Source: Archegozetes longisetosus (Eukaryota; Arthropoda; Arachnida; Sarcoptiformes; Trhypochthoniidae). From it: a DNA stretch of 64,000 bases. The stretch lies in NCBI GenBank assembly GCA_018873245.2, contig JAEMBT020000001.1, positions 10,512,220-10,576,219 on the forward strand. The letters are read 5' to 3'. A program made the translations under genes and the position numbers. Below the pieces are notes generated by a model that did not search any database, had not been told where the DNA came from, and saw only the letters and a list, made by a program, of their open reading frames with translations. Of this stretch, positions 49,653 through 59,616 are shown piece by piece (position 1 is the stretch's first letter; each line of letters opens with the position of its first letter).

Positions 49653-51566
49653 ATGGCTACTGCAAGAAGTGGTTACTCTAGCCCTACTACTGAGGTCTAT
49701 TCTCAAAACGGAGGAAGTGATGACGAGTCATCAAAAAGTGAGTCTAATAAGTTTACATATAGTAGATTTTACAACCAGTCAACCAAGGATTTACATAATC
49801 CAACATTTTATATTGAGAGAAATGATGAGATGAGTGAATTTTGTGAAAAACCTAAACCTAGTATTATTCGTTTTATAGATATTTTTCCATTTGTCCCTAA
49901 AATAAGAATAGAAAAGCTTTTTGAATATTATGATTTGAAACATGGTCATGAGACCAGGAAATGGCTTAGACTTTATGATATATTATCTGAAGCAGAGTTA
50001 AATGACATAATTGAAAAATATAGTTGTAATGATATCTCACGCGAACATGAGATATCTGATAGAGACATATACTCACATATGCTTTTAGATAAAGATAAAT
50101 TTGACACCAATATTAAAAGCCAAGGTTTCACCGGCACTAAAACTAAAGTTAAAGTTGTTAGTGATTTAGCAGAAAATAACTATCAAAATTCGATATTGAA
50201 TAATAATATGATATCTAATCAAAACGAGGCTTTTGGTCTTCCAAGAACAAATGTTTTCAAAGATTGTAATCCGAGATATAGTAATTGCGATTATAAAGTT
50301 AAAAGAGAGGCATTTCATCTAAATAAGAATAACGATTATATTTCACCTAATAGCAGGAATAATAATGTTATGCATGCGGCTGACAGCAGCCCTAATCGTA
50401 TTACGAGTAATTCGAACTTTGAAACGCTCAAGCTTGTTGATGCATTAGAGGATTTGACTTTAGGTACTAATGTTACCTACAGACCACCCATTTTCTCTTC
50501 TGATTCTGACCCTAAAATTTGGATTAAAAAATTTGAGAAGGCGGCAATTATTAATGGTTGGAGAGATCAACATAAAGTTAAAAATTTTCCTAAATATGTA
50601 AGCGATGAAGTAATTAATTGGATTTCTGAGAAATTTTCTGATTTAGGATCAATTAACTTTAATACATTGAAGTGTGAATTCTTGAATGAGTTCACAGCTA
50701 GAGATAGAGGCATTAGTAACCGTATAAAGTTATCTCAATTAAGACAAGGCAAAAATGAAAATGTTAGAATTTTCTTCAGAAGAGCTCTGGATCTCTGTGA
50801 GTCTGTTGATGAACATATGCCAACTAATTATAAAATCGATGTTTTAGTTTATGGGCTTAAATATGAAATAAGAAAACAAATTTTAAGTATTGGTGTGTGG
50901 CCTTTGACAGGTGGCATACGTCAACTAAAAGAAATGGCTCTAAATGCTGAACAAATAATTGAAATGAACAAAATGATCGATAATCCCTTCTGTCGTAATA
51001 AAAGTTTTGATAAAAATTTTAAACAGAAATCTAATTTTGATAAAGGTAATGAAAATTCCGATAAATATTTTAATCATCAGAATGATGAAGACAAAAATCA
51101 AAGCGAACAATCAGAACAATATTCCAGAGGAAGTAAATTAATGAAATTTTTTGCATGTGGAGACCCTAATCATAAAATTGCTAACTGTCCACATAAAAAT
51201 TTAAGTGAACATGTTGTGAAGAAGATTCAACAAGATGAACATGATTCAAATGATGAGAGAAAAAATTTCAAGCCATACTATAATAGGAGATATAATAATT
51301 ATAGTATTTCTAAAACCTATGCGAAATATCCTAAAAATAACAATTATAATCATAGAAAAAGTGGCTATGTGTTGGGCAATAAGAACAATAATGAATATGT
51401 TTGCAAAATGTACAAAACTAAAGTACACTTAAATCAAGAAATGCCTAATCTTATTGGAAATTATCCTAATGCTGCTAATCGAAATGAGATTCAAGTAAAC
51501 TATGAAAATCCCGAAACTAATTTAAACGAGAATTCGGACCTTCCGGAGGTGGGGTCCAGGAACTAA
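49653..51566 (+). CDS. gag: gag of the LTR element (637 aa)
   Basis: Structural protein expected to form the particle and bind RNA. The frame is open from the LTR edge, but the first ATG is 49653. The N-terminal third is acidic and low-complexity. The middle (about residues 270-450) has the retrotransposon-gag pattern: a Trp-containing WIKKFEKAAIINGW stretch, then LSQLRQGKNENVRIFFRRAL. The C-terminal region is rich in Asn and Lys and holds one CCHC-like knuckle near 51149 (CGDPNHKIANC), whose first cysteine is replaced by Phe. The frame overlaps protease by 46 bases with a -1 frameshift signal. No homology beyond the family pattern is claimed. Confidence 0.8.
   Translation: MATARSGYSSPTTEVYSQNGGSDDESSKSESNKFTYSRFYNQSTKDLHNPTFYIERNDEMSEFCEKPKPSIIRFIDIFPFVPKIRIEKLFEYYDLKHGHETRKWLRLYDILSEAELNDIIEKYSCNDISREHEISDRDIYSHMLLDKDKFDTNIKSQGFTGTKTKVKVVSDLAENNYQNSILNNNMISNQNEAFGLPRTNVFKDCNPRYSNCDYKVKREAFHLNKNNDYISPNSRNNNVMHAADSSPNRITSNSNFETLKLVDALEDLTLGTNVTYRPPIFSSDSDPKIWIKKFEKAAIINGWRDQHKVKNFPKYVSDEVINWISEKFSDLGSINFNTLKCEFLNEFTARDRGISNRIKLSQLRQGKNENVRIFFRRALDLCESVDEHMPTNYKIDVLVYGLKYEIRKQILSIGVWPLTGGIRQLKEMALNAEQIIEMNKMIDNPFCRNKSFDKNFKQKSNFDKGNENSDKYFNHQNDEDKNQSEQSEQYSRGSKLMKFFACGDPNHKIANCPHKNLSEHVVKKIQQDEHDSNDERKNFKPYYNRRYNNYSISKTYAKYPKNNNYNHRKSGYVLGNKNNNEYVCKMYKTKVHLNQEMPNLIGNYPNAANRNEIQVNYENPETNLNENSDLPEVGSRN
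51521..51557 (+). promoter_or_regulatory. -1 ribosomal frameshift signal, gag to protease
   Basis: The heptamer T TTA AAC (51521-51527) lies in the gag frame exactly where the protease frame becomes open (a stop in that frame ends at 51520). Eight bases later, GGACC (51536-51540) can pair with GGTCC (51553-51557), and the bases between are GC-rich, giving a stem. This is the classic slippery site, spacer and stem arrangement. Confidence 0.75.
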
Positions 51567-52300
51567 CTCAGAAAATTCCTCCCAGTTATGCACTGAAGTT
51601 TAGTTTATTAGATTTTGATGGACTTTTGTATGTTCCACTAGAAGTTAATAATGTCCAAACAAATGGCTCTATTGATACTGCATCTACTAATACAGTAATA
51701 AGCTATGATTTTTTCAAAAAGTTAGAACTGAATTTACAGTCTACAGAAAATTTGGTTGAAGGTATCAATCAGAAAATTGTTGTTCCTGTTGGAGAAACTT
51801 CAATAAATGTTAAATTTTTGAATAAACAAATTTCGTTGAGAGTCGTTGTTGTCGACGGATTCGATGATAATATACTTTTGGGTTCGGATTTTCTTGAAGG
51901 TCTTGGTATCAAGATTGATTATTTTACTAAAACTGTTACTTGCGATAATCAAAAATTAAATATCTATAATAAAACCAAACCAAAAACATTTCATTGTAAA
52001 AAGACAACTATAATCCCACCAAACAGTTATAAATTTATTGAAGTTTATGCAAGCAAAGATATAGACGCGCATTGTGAAATCGATCCAATATCTAGTTTAT
52101 TGACCAGACATAATTTATTGTGCGCCAATTCCTTATTTTTCCCCGAATCACCAGAGAGTCATAAGGTTTTAATAGCAAACTTTACAGATTTGCCGCAAAA
52201 TATTTTTAAAGGGCAAACCATTGGTGTCGAATCGAAAGAAAATTTGAACTATTATGATCCTATTTTAAATGTTAATGAAACTAATTCTGGAAAATCGTAA
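51521..52300 (+). CDS. Retroviral-type aspartic protease of the LTR element
   Basis: Matures the polyproteins. It is reached from gag by -1 frameshifting and has no ATG of its own at the start. The active-site motif is at 51674 as D-T-A-S, where the family norm is D-T/S-G. The second hallmark, ILLGSDFLEGLGI, is near 51868. The frame ends 3 bases before the point where the RT frame is annotated. The two frames overlap over 52285-52300, and joining them needs a further -1 step. Confidence 0.75.
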   Translation, partial: FKREFGPSGGGVQELTQKIPPSYALKFSLLDFDGLLYVPLEVNNVQTNGSIDTASTNTVISYDFFKKLELNLQSTENLVEGINQKIVVPVGETSINVKFLNKQISLRVVVVDGFDDNILLGSDFLEGLGIKIDYFTKTVTCDNQKLNIYNKTKPKTFHCKKTTIIPPNSYKFIEVYASKDIDAHCEIDPISSLLTRHNLLCANSLFFPESPESHKVLIANFTDLPQNIFKGQTIGVESKENLNYYDPILNVNETNSGKS

Positions 52301-55300
52301 AAGTGAAAAAAACTTGTAAAATTTCACCAAATATTAAATTTCAAAAATTAAATTCTCGTAAACTGCAAGTTTTAGCTAATATTAGTAGAGAGTTAGATTC
52401 TGAGCATAATACGTTGTCTGTCGATAAAACTGAATATTTGAATTTTAAGATCAATGAAAATTTGATTTCTGATCAAAAGTTTAAATTAAACTCGTTATTA
52501 GATGAATTTGAGTCTGTATTTAGCAAGCATTCATTAGATGTAGGCTATTGCGATATAATTAAGCATAAAATTGAAACCGATGGCAAAATTATAAATATTC
52601 CTAATTATAGAATGTCAAAAATTGAAAAGGAATTTATCCGAAAAGAAATACAACATTTTATTGATGTAGGTATAGTCGTTGAGTCCACTTCAAGTTATAA
52701 CAGCCCAATATTGTTGTGTCCTAAGCCAAATGGTGTCCGTTTAGTTTTAGATTATAGAAAATTAAACTCAATTACAAAAAGTGATGTTTTTCCGATTCCC
52801 CCAGTTAAAACTGTATTGAGCGCCTTAAGTGGTAATAAATTTTTTGGTAAGATCGATTTGACTCATGGATTTTTTCAAGCTGCTTTAGATGAGGAAAGCC
52901 AAGAAAAGACGGCTTTTTCTACCGACACCGGTCATTATCAATTTGTAGTTTTGGCACAAGGCTTAAAGAATTCTCCAGCTTGTTTCTCTCGAACTCTAAA
53001 TAAAGTAATCTGTGGCCTCGGTTGGGAAAAAGTTATAAATTATGTTGATGACTGTATAATTTTTGCAAAAAATTTTGAAGAATTTCTCATAAGATTGCGA
53101 TTAGTTCTTGAAAGATTTAAGAAATTTAATTTGAAATTAAAAGCTTCAAAATGTGAGTTTGCTATGAATTCAATAAAGTTTTTAGGTTTTAAAATTGATG
53201 AGAATGGGATTGGTTTGGATGAAAAAAAGGTCGAAGCCATTGTTGCCATGCCTGAGCCACAAAATGTGAAACAGTTACAGAGTTTTTTAGGTTGTGTTAA
53301 TTTCAACAGAGATCATATTAGCCATTGTAGTGTCATTGCACAACCGTTATATAACTTGACAAATAAAAATGTTAAATTTGAATGGACTGATAAACATAGA
53401 AAAGCATTTAACGAGTTAAAAATTGCCTTAATCAAAGCCCCAATACTTTCTCATTTTAGAGATGATTTGCCTATTATTGTTAAAAGCGATGCTTCATATT
53501 ATGGAATAGGAGGTTGTCTTTGTCAGACTTATCCGAACAATAGTGAAAGGGTTGTTTGTTATACAAGTAAAACATTATCTAGTTATCAAAGAAATTGGTC
53601 AATAAGCGATAAAGAATATTTTGCTGCATATTTTACCATAAGTGAATTTAGACCTTATCTAATAGGAAGAAAGTTTATTTTGATTACAGACCACTCAGCG
53701 ATCTGCTGGATAAGGAATACTAGTAAGGTTAACAGTAGATTATTCAGATGGACACAGTATTTAAGTGATTTTGATTTTGAAATCAAATACAGAGGTCCAA
53801 AGTATACATGTCAAGCTGACTGTTTGTCTCGTTTGCCGATTGATAATAAAGAAACTGAGTTTGATAATCCTGAGATTGGATTTAAGATTTTCAAATGCAA
53901 TAAAAGTAAAAACATTGATATTTCTACTGAACAGAGAAATGATAGCAAAATAAATGAACTAATTGAATCTTTTAAAAAGGGTGAAGTTAATGAAAAGGAC
54001 AATTTATATTTAGGTGTTGAAGACCAAATACTTTATAAAGTTATTGAAATTGATGGCGAAAATCATTTTGCGATTTATTTACCTGAAAAATTCAGGTTAG
54101 ATGTTTTGAAAGAGAATCATAATAATCCGTTAAGTGGTCATTATGGTTGTTATGTAACGTATAACAGAATTAAACCTAAATATTATTGGCCTAACATGTA
54201 TGCAGATGTAGAAAAATATGTGAAGAATTGTCATGATTGCCAATTGAATAAAATCTCTCGTAAATTACCTCCAGGAAATTGTCAACTTTTGGAAGTTGAG
54301 AATCCTTTTTCTCGATGTGAAATCGATATTATTGGCCCTTTGGATGAAACGATTAGGGGCAATAAATATATAGTAGTTGCAATTGATAATCTAACCAAAT
54401 ACGTTGAAATGCGTGCTATCCCAAAACAAGATGCACTTAATATTGCGAAGTTCATATATGAGGATATAATCACGAGACATTCGCCGCCTCTCATTTTGCA
54501 AAGCGATCGCGGCCAAGTATTTCTGAGTGAAGTAGTATCAGCATTAATATCAGTTCATCCACCGATGATTCAGAAATATACGAGTGGATTCAATCCCTCG
54601 TGTCAAGGCTTAGTCGAGAGGACAAATGCCGTTGTGAAAGAGTATCTTAGATCTTATTGTTATGTGGACGATAAAGATTGGGATTTGCTAATACCATCAT
54701 GTCGTTTAAGCTTAAACACAAAAATTCACACTTCTACCAATAAAAGTCCATTTGAGCTGTTATATAATCGAAAACCATATACTTATTTGGACATGAAGTT
54801 GGGTTACAAAAGGAAAACAACTGATAAATACAAAAATTTATTCAGCGATAAAGCCAAGTTAAAATATAAAAAGGAAATTGAAAAAGTCAAAAAGCGCATT
54901 AAAGACAAACAAATTAGAGCTGCAATAAATTATAATGATAAACATCGACAGCCTATTTATTTGATAGGAGATCTTGTAGTTATTAGAAATAGACATATTA
55001 ATCCCAACAAGCATAAAGCGTTTCAAAGCAAATATGAAGGGCCATATATTGTTATCATGCGATGCAGTCCTAGTTTATACTTATTACAAAGTGTTCGTGA
55101 TCCTGGTATTCATAGAAAAGTTAATATTCGTTTAATGGAATCTTATTATTCAAATAATTATGATTTTTTGAAATCTAATCCATTGCCAGAGAAATATATG
55201 GCTGATATTGAAATGCTAAATACTGAAATCAATTCCGCTACAGATTCTGAATGTGATGAATCTAATGATGAGACTGAAGTGTACTATAAATCAGATAGTG

Positions 55301-55464
55301 CTGATACGCTTGACAATCCTGATTCTTCTTATGATAAGCTTACAAAATTAGATTTAGAGGAAGATGTTCTTTCGGAGTATCAGGAATATGATAGGTTATA
55401 TGGCACTAGAACTGGGCGTAAAATTAAAACGCCTAAAAAGTATGAAAATTATGTTTTATATTAA
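52285..55464 (+). CDS. pol: pol: reverse transcriptase, RNase H and integrase
   Basis: Copies the element RNA and inserts the DNA. The frame is open from 52285 without an ATG for about 100 codons, so it must be translated as an extension of protease. RT: LVLDYRKLNSIT, GKIDLTHGFFQ, and the catalytic Y-V-D-D at 53041-53052. RNase H: KSDASYYGIGG and the TDHSAICW stretch. Integrase: a zinc-binding H-H-C-C region around 54115-54240, then the catalytic acids in CEIDIIGP, QSDRGQVF and GLVERTN (36 residues between the last two). A GPY/F-type module follows (YEGPYIVI), and the acidic tail ends with a TRTGRKIKTPKKYENY motif common in Gypsy elements. No chromodomain seen. No internal stop. Confidence 0.88.
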   Translation, partial: FWKIVKVKKTCKISPNIKFQKLNSRKLQVLANISRELDSEHNTLSVDKTEYLNFKINENLISDQKFKLNSLLDEFESVFSKHSLDVGYCDIIKHKIETDGKIINIPNYRMSKIEKEFIRKEIQHFIDVGIVVESTSSYNSPILLCPKPNGVRLVLDYRKLNSITKSDVFPIPPVKTVLSALSGNKFFGKIDLTHGFFQAALDEESQEKTAFSTDTGHYQFVVLAQGLKNSPACFSRTLNKVICGLGWEKVINYVDDCIIFAKNFEEFLIRLRLVLERFKKFNLKLKASKCEFAMNSIKFLGFKIDENGIGLDEKKVEAIVAMPEPQNVKQLQSFLGCVNFNRDHISHCSVIAQPLYNLTNKNVKFEWTDKHRKAFNELKIALIKAPILSHFRDDLPIIVKSDASYYGIGGCLCQTYPNNSERVVCYTSKTLSSYQRNWSISDKEYFAAYFTISEFRPYLIGRKFILITDHSAICWIRNTSKVNSRLFRWTQYLSDFDFEIKYRGPKYTCQADCLSRLPIDNKETEFDNPEIGFKIFKCNKSKNIDISTEQRNDSKINELIESFKKGEVNEKDNLYLGVEDQILYKVIEIDGENHFAIYLPEKFRLDVLKENHNNPLSGHYGCYVTYNRIKPKYYWPNMYADVEKYVKNCHDCQLNKISRKLPPGNCQLLEVENPFSRCEIDIIGPLDETIRGNKYIVVAIDNLTKYVEMRAIPKQDALNIAKFIYEDIITRHSPPLILQSDRGQVFLSEVVSALISVHPPMIQKYTSGFNPSCQGLVERTNAVVKEYLRSYCYVDDKDWDLLIPSCRLSLNTKIHTSTNKSPFELLYNRKPYTYLDMKLGYKRKTTDKYKNLFSDKAKLKYKKEIEKVKKRIKDKQIRAAINYNDKHRQPIYLIGDLVVIRNRHINPNKHKAFQSKYEGPYIVIMRCSPSLYLLQSVRDPGIHRKVNIRLMESYYSNNYDFLKSNPLPEKYMADIEMLNTEINSATDSECDESNDETEVYYKSDSADTLDNPDSSYDKLTKLDLEEDVLSEYQEYDRLYGTRTGRKIKTPKKYENYVLY

Positions 55465-56105
55465 ATAATGAAAATGAGTTTCTTTCAAAACTACATTTAT
55501 TTTACAGTTAATTTTATACGCTACTACAAAGCCCATAAAACTCTCACATAAAAATCCAGTATTTTTTCATTAATATTTAAACGAAAAGGTAAATACGAAA
55601 GAATATTTTATTGCGTTCCAGTTATAATCTGTAAAATAAATTGTTTCACAAACCACTCGTCTCAAAATATCTTAGACCTATTATAAATCTGAGCCTACTC
55701 TACAAACCTGATGACTCGTCTCCGGTCATACGAATAAATCTTTTAACTGCTTTATAGCTACCCCTCATTTTCAACTATATAAATATCGAATATTTAATAA
55801 GTCCACCAACAGATAACTAAAACTTTAAATAATTTTTCATTTGAGGACAATAAATTTGTTTAGTTAAAATTTTCCGAATATTTTTAGAGTACCCAAATTT
55901 ATCAGTTTTGAGAAGCTGAAATTTTAATCATTTAATTAATTGCTCAAGATTCTCTATCTAATTGAAATTACATTGTATATTAAATTGATTTTTATTTTTA
56001 AATATTGAATATATCAGATAATATTTCCGGATAAATATATCATAAATATACCGAGAGTTCAAGAATATTTCCCAAATAATAGTACATCAAAGTTTGATTG
56101 TCAAA
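55465..56105 (+). other. pol-env gap of the LTR element
   Basis: Non-coding AT-rich stretch. In errantiviruses env is made from a spliced RNA; an acceptor would be expected near here but I could not single one out. Confidence 0.4.
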
Positions 56106-58686
56106 ATGTTGTTCGTGAGGTTGTTATTCGTAATACTGACTACTCATAAGATTGGGTTTATTGATTCGATAATATCTCCGTTAAAAAATCAAACTTATTT
56201 GCTTGCAACTGGGTCTCACGGCTTAAAAATTAGTCATCATGGACAAGCATATATTTTTAGTGGTTATTGGTCTCAAATAATTGAAATAAAATTTCCGACG
56301 ATATTGAGCTCAAATTATTCGATTCCTAAACAATCTCTGAGATGCTCTATTAATTCTAATAAAGATTTGAGGGATCTATGCGATCGTTATAACCTTTTGA
56401 TTGGGAGTATTTACGAAGCATCAGATGGTTTTAATAATATATTACATGAAAAATTGAAGAACCTTATCAATGATCAACCCGTACATTCATGGTTTATGAG
56501 ACAAAAAAGATTCGTTACTATGATGCCCTTTGTTGGCGATGCATTGAAGTTTTTATTTGGTACTTCAACTTCTCATGATATACAAGAGATAAATGAGAAA
56601 TACAATATGTTAACTAATTTAGTAAAATCCGAGATGTCACAAACCGCAACTTTGAAAAAACAACTTTTAGGTTTAACAAAACTAACCCAAGAAAATACTG
56701 ATAAAGTGAATAAAGCTTTCTCGGAACTGGCGACCCATATAAATTATTTAGAATCCATGTTCAAATTGGCTTTTGATAGATACTACAATTTGAGTTCATT
56801 AATGGAATTTTACAGATCTATGGAAAGAAAAATGAATGAAGCACTTGTTAGTTCTATTATTTCGCTTTATAACTTATCAATGTTTGAGCATATAATTGAA
56901 GATTTAGAGGAATCTTTAATACAGTTGAGAAGAGGATTATTACCATTAAATCTATTACCTTTCAAACAGCTACAAACTATACTCGAGAAAGTAACTCAAG
57001 ATGTGAAACCTTTGTATACTCTGGGGATAAATGAAAAAATTCAGACTTTTATTATTTATTACCATTAGTCAAATTCGCATTAGTGCCTAATGGTTTGATA
57101 TTAAGATTATCTATTCCGCTACAAACCATAAATACTGAAACGCATTTTCAGATACTTAACCCAATAACCTCAGCTATTCCATGTTCACAACAGTACTGTC
57201 AATGGTTTGGACGAATAAACTCATCCGAAACTTATATAACTCTATCTTTAAAAGGAAAGAGTTGGCTATCTGATAACGAACATCTAAAAATTCATAGTGA
57301 AATTGACTTGTCCACTTTTAACTGTGTGACCATTGGTAGTGACAGCCTCTGTTACACAATGGATCCGTCTTTGATTCAAACTGTAAGCGCCTGTACTATC
57401 GCGATATGGAGTTGGAATTTAGAACAAATAACTAAGTTTTGCCAATTTGAGATATCACTTAAACACCAATATCAGCCCATTAGAATAACAGAAGACACAT
57501 GGATTTTACATAAGGAAATTATTTCTCATTATGATGTCATTTGCATGAATATTGGGTCAAAAGTAGAGAATTGGTAAATTGGGCGGAAGAAGTAACGGTT
57601 GATACTAATTGCTACCTAAGAACGGGAAATTACATACTTTATGGTCCACTGAAATATAGAGACTCACGATTAGATTTGGTGAAGAGCAAGTCACCCATTT
57701 TTTTATTTGATAAACAGTTTTTTAACGATAATATCGGGTCTAGAGATGAAGATCTCAGTATTGGAACTGAAAAGCCTATTGAAATCAAGCGGTTAAATAC
57801 TACTAAATATCGAGATTATTTGCAGCTCGACTTGAAAGCGACAACTGTCGCTATGGACCAATTATGGACTGTATCAGAGGACTTTGCGGAGAGAATAAGG
57901 ACCTTCGAAAAATTACAAAAGCACACAACCAATACTGTAACTTGGCAAGGAATGATTCATTCGATAACTAAACTCCTATTATTCTTTACGTTTCTATCTA
58001 TTACATTAACTTTGATAAGAAGGGGAAATGATTTAATTGGGATGGGACCTATTATTATCGTCAATGCAAATCTAGCTGAAGCTCAATTGGTTAATGAAGT
58101 GAACGAAATTTCTTATCTAGAAACTGTAGTACATGATCCGATCAATCCTATCATTAACATTATTCTAATAATTTTTGGATTTGCAATACTGTTTGGAATG
58201 AAGAAATTTAACTGGTTTCGGACGATTGAGATGACAACTCATTTTGGAGTCTATGATAAGACTAATAATAGTGTTGAAATTTCAAATTACGGATGTTTTG
58301 TTTATGTATCTTTTAATTTTTTGTCTGTTTCGTATTTTAAATCGTATATTAGAGAAGTGGTCATACGAGTTCCGGTTGATTGTTTGGACGGTTCTGTCGG
58401 GTATGGATTTATAAGTATTATGGATATTTCCAAAATTTGGTATATTAGAGTGAAAAACTCTCAAAAAAGATTTGCATTAACATCACCGATAAAATTTCTA
58501 ATTGACCTACAACATGGCTCTGAAATAAGGAGAAGACAGAATTTGGATATTCCTATTGATATGATTAATTGGATGGAGGGTGGAATACCTAAAGGTATAG
58601 AGAGAGAGAATCTGTATGGAAATGCAAGTGTTTCGTTTAGCAGAACTCGAACTATCAATATGCATGAATTAGATATGCATTCTTAA
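56106..58686 (+). pseudogene. env: env of the LTR element, broken by two frame slips
   Basis: Envelope-type membrane glycoprotein, present in this copy as three overlapping frames: 56106-57068, 57035-57577 and 57541-58686. The first frame opens at ATG 56106 with a signal peptide. It contains a furin-type R-Q-K-R site (56499-56510), directly followed by a hydrophobic stretch suitable as a fusion peptide, and then a long helical segment. This order matches errantivirus envelopes related to baculovirus F proteins. The third frame has two hydrophobic segments near 57960-58015 and 58145-58205, then an unusually long tail of about 150 residues. Each break corresponds to one lost base, the first in the A6 run at 57034-57039 and the second near the A-run at about 57560. 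As it stands no full-length product could be made. Confidence 0.7.
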
Positions 58687-59029
58687 GACTTCTCGACTAT
58701 TGTCACATTCATTAATATTTTAATAATTTATATTTACTCCAACAATTATACATATGTAATCTTTCAAATAATTTCTGATATGATTTGTTTTAAAATTATG
58801 TTATTCATGAAGTTGAGAATATTATGAATGAATTAGGAAATGAGTTTAATATCAATTTACTATAGAATAATAATAAAGAAAAAGCATTAGTGTTTAGGAA
58901 TACATTATTGCAATCTAACCTACTCATTCATAATTATGTTCTCAGATATATTAAAAACTTCTTAAAACAGATTATCAATATTTTACGAATACCCTTTCAA
59001 TTTATATAATCTATTTTTGTGGGGGGATG

Positions 59030-59616
59030 TGTTATGAGCTGACTCATAATTTGAGTCTTTACAACAGCAAAATGAAGTTATTTTAATTACTCTAGTTTAA
59101 AACAAGTCATAGAAACTTCTTATAATAATTATTATATTATGTAAAACATCTATATACGAGTTTAGTTTCCTATTACAAGATAAAATATGGTTATGATATA
59201 TAATATGTTATTTCAATCGGGATTCAATTTCTCTAAAAAAGGAATGTGAGAAAATTGAGAGCAAAAGAAAAGGATATAAGCAAATGTTTGAGAGAAAGTG
59301 GGGGAGTGGAGATGTAGTGATGGAAGAGAAAAGATCTGTTGAGGAATTGAACCGATTTTTTTGGTTGACTTAAAATAAAAGTTTAGAGTATAATAGTTAC
59401 GATAAAGACTATTCGAGTTGAATTTTGCGTTATCAACAAATTTACTGATATATTCAATTGTTTTTCATATGTTAATCAATATTTTTCTTTGTAAAACTTA
59501 AGTAATAAAATTTTATATTTTGACTTTAAACAGTGTCTTTAGCAATTAAATAAAAATAATAAATATATAAGTTGTAAATAGCTAAAGAGTTGATTCTAGG
59601 GATCTCCAGCATAACA
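59030..59616 (+). repeat. 3' LTR (587 bp)
   Basis: Nearly identical to the 5' LTR. Preceded at once by the polypurine tract and followed by the CTTA target duplicate. Confidence 0.92.

Larger units (their letters stand above)
49031..59616 (+). mobile_element. Ty3/Gypsy LTR retroelement with env (errantivirus-like), 10.6 kb
   Basis: Bounded by direct LTRs, each starting TGTTATG and ending CATAACA, and by the 4-bp target duplication CTTA (49027-49030, 59617-59620). Order: 5' LTR, presumed primer-binding site TGGTGGAGGC (49624-49633), gag, protease, RT/RNase H/integrase, a 0.6-kb gap, env, the purine-rich tract GGGGGGATG (59021-59029) and 3' LTR. RT-RH-IN order with a third ORF coding a furin-cleaved membrane protein is the layout of arthropod errantiviruses. 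This copy has a complete structure, but env and possibly pol are frame-broken. Confidence 0.9.

Noticed and set aside
51246-53306. Minus-strand open frames under gag and pol
   Set aside because: Shadows of the coding strand.
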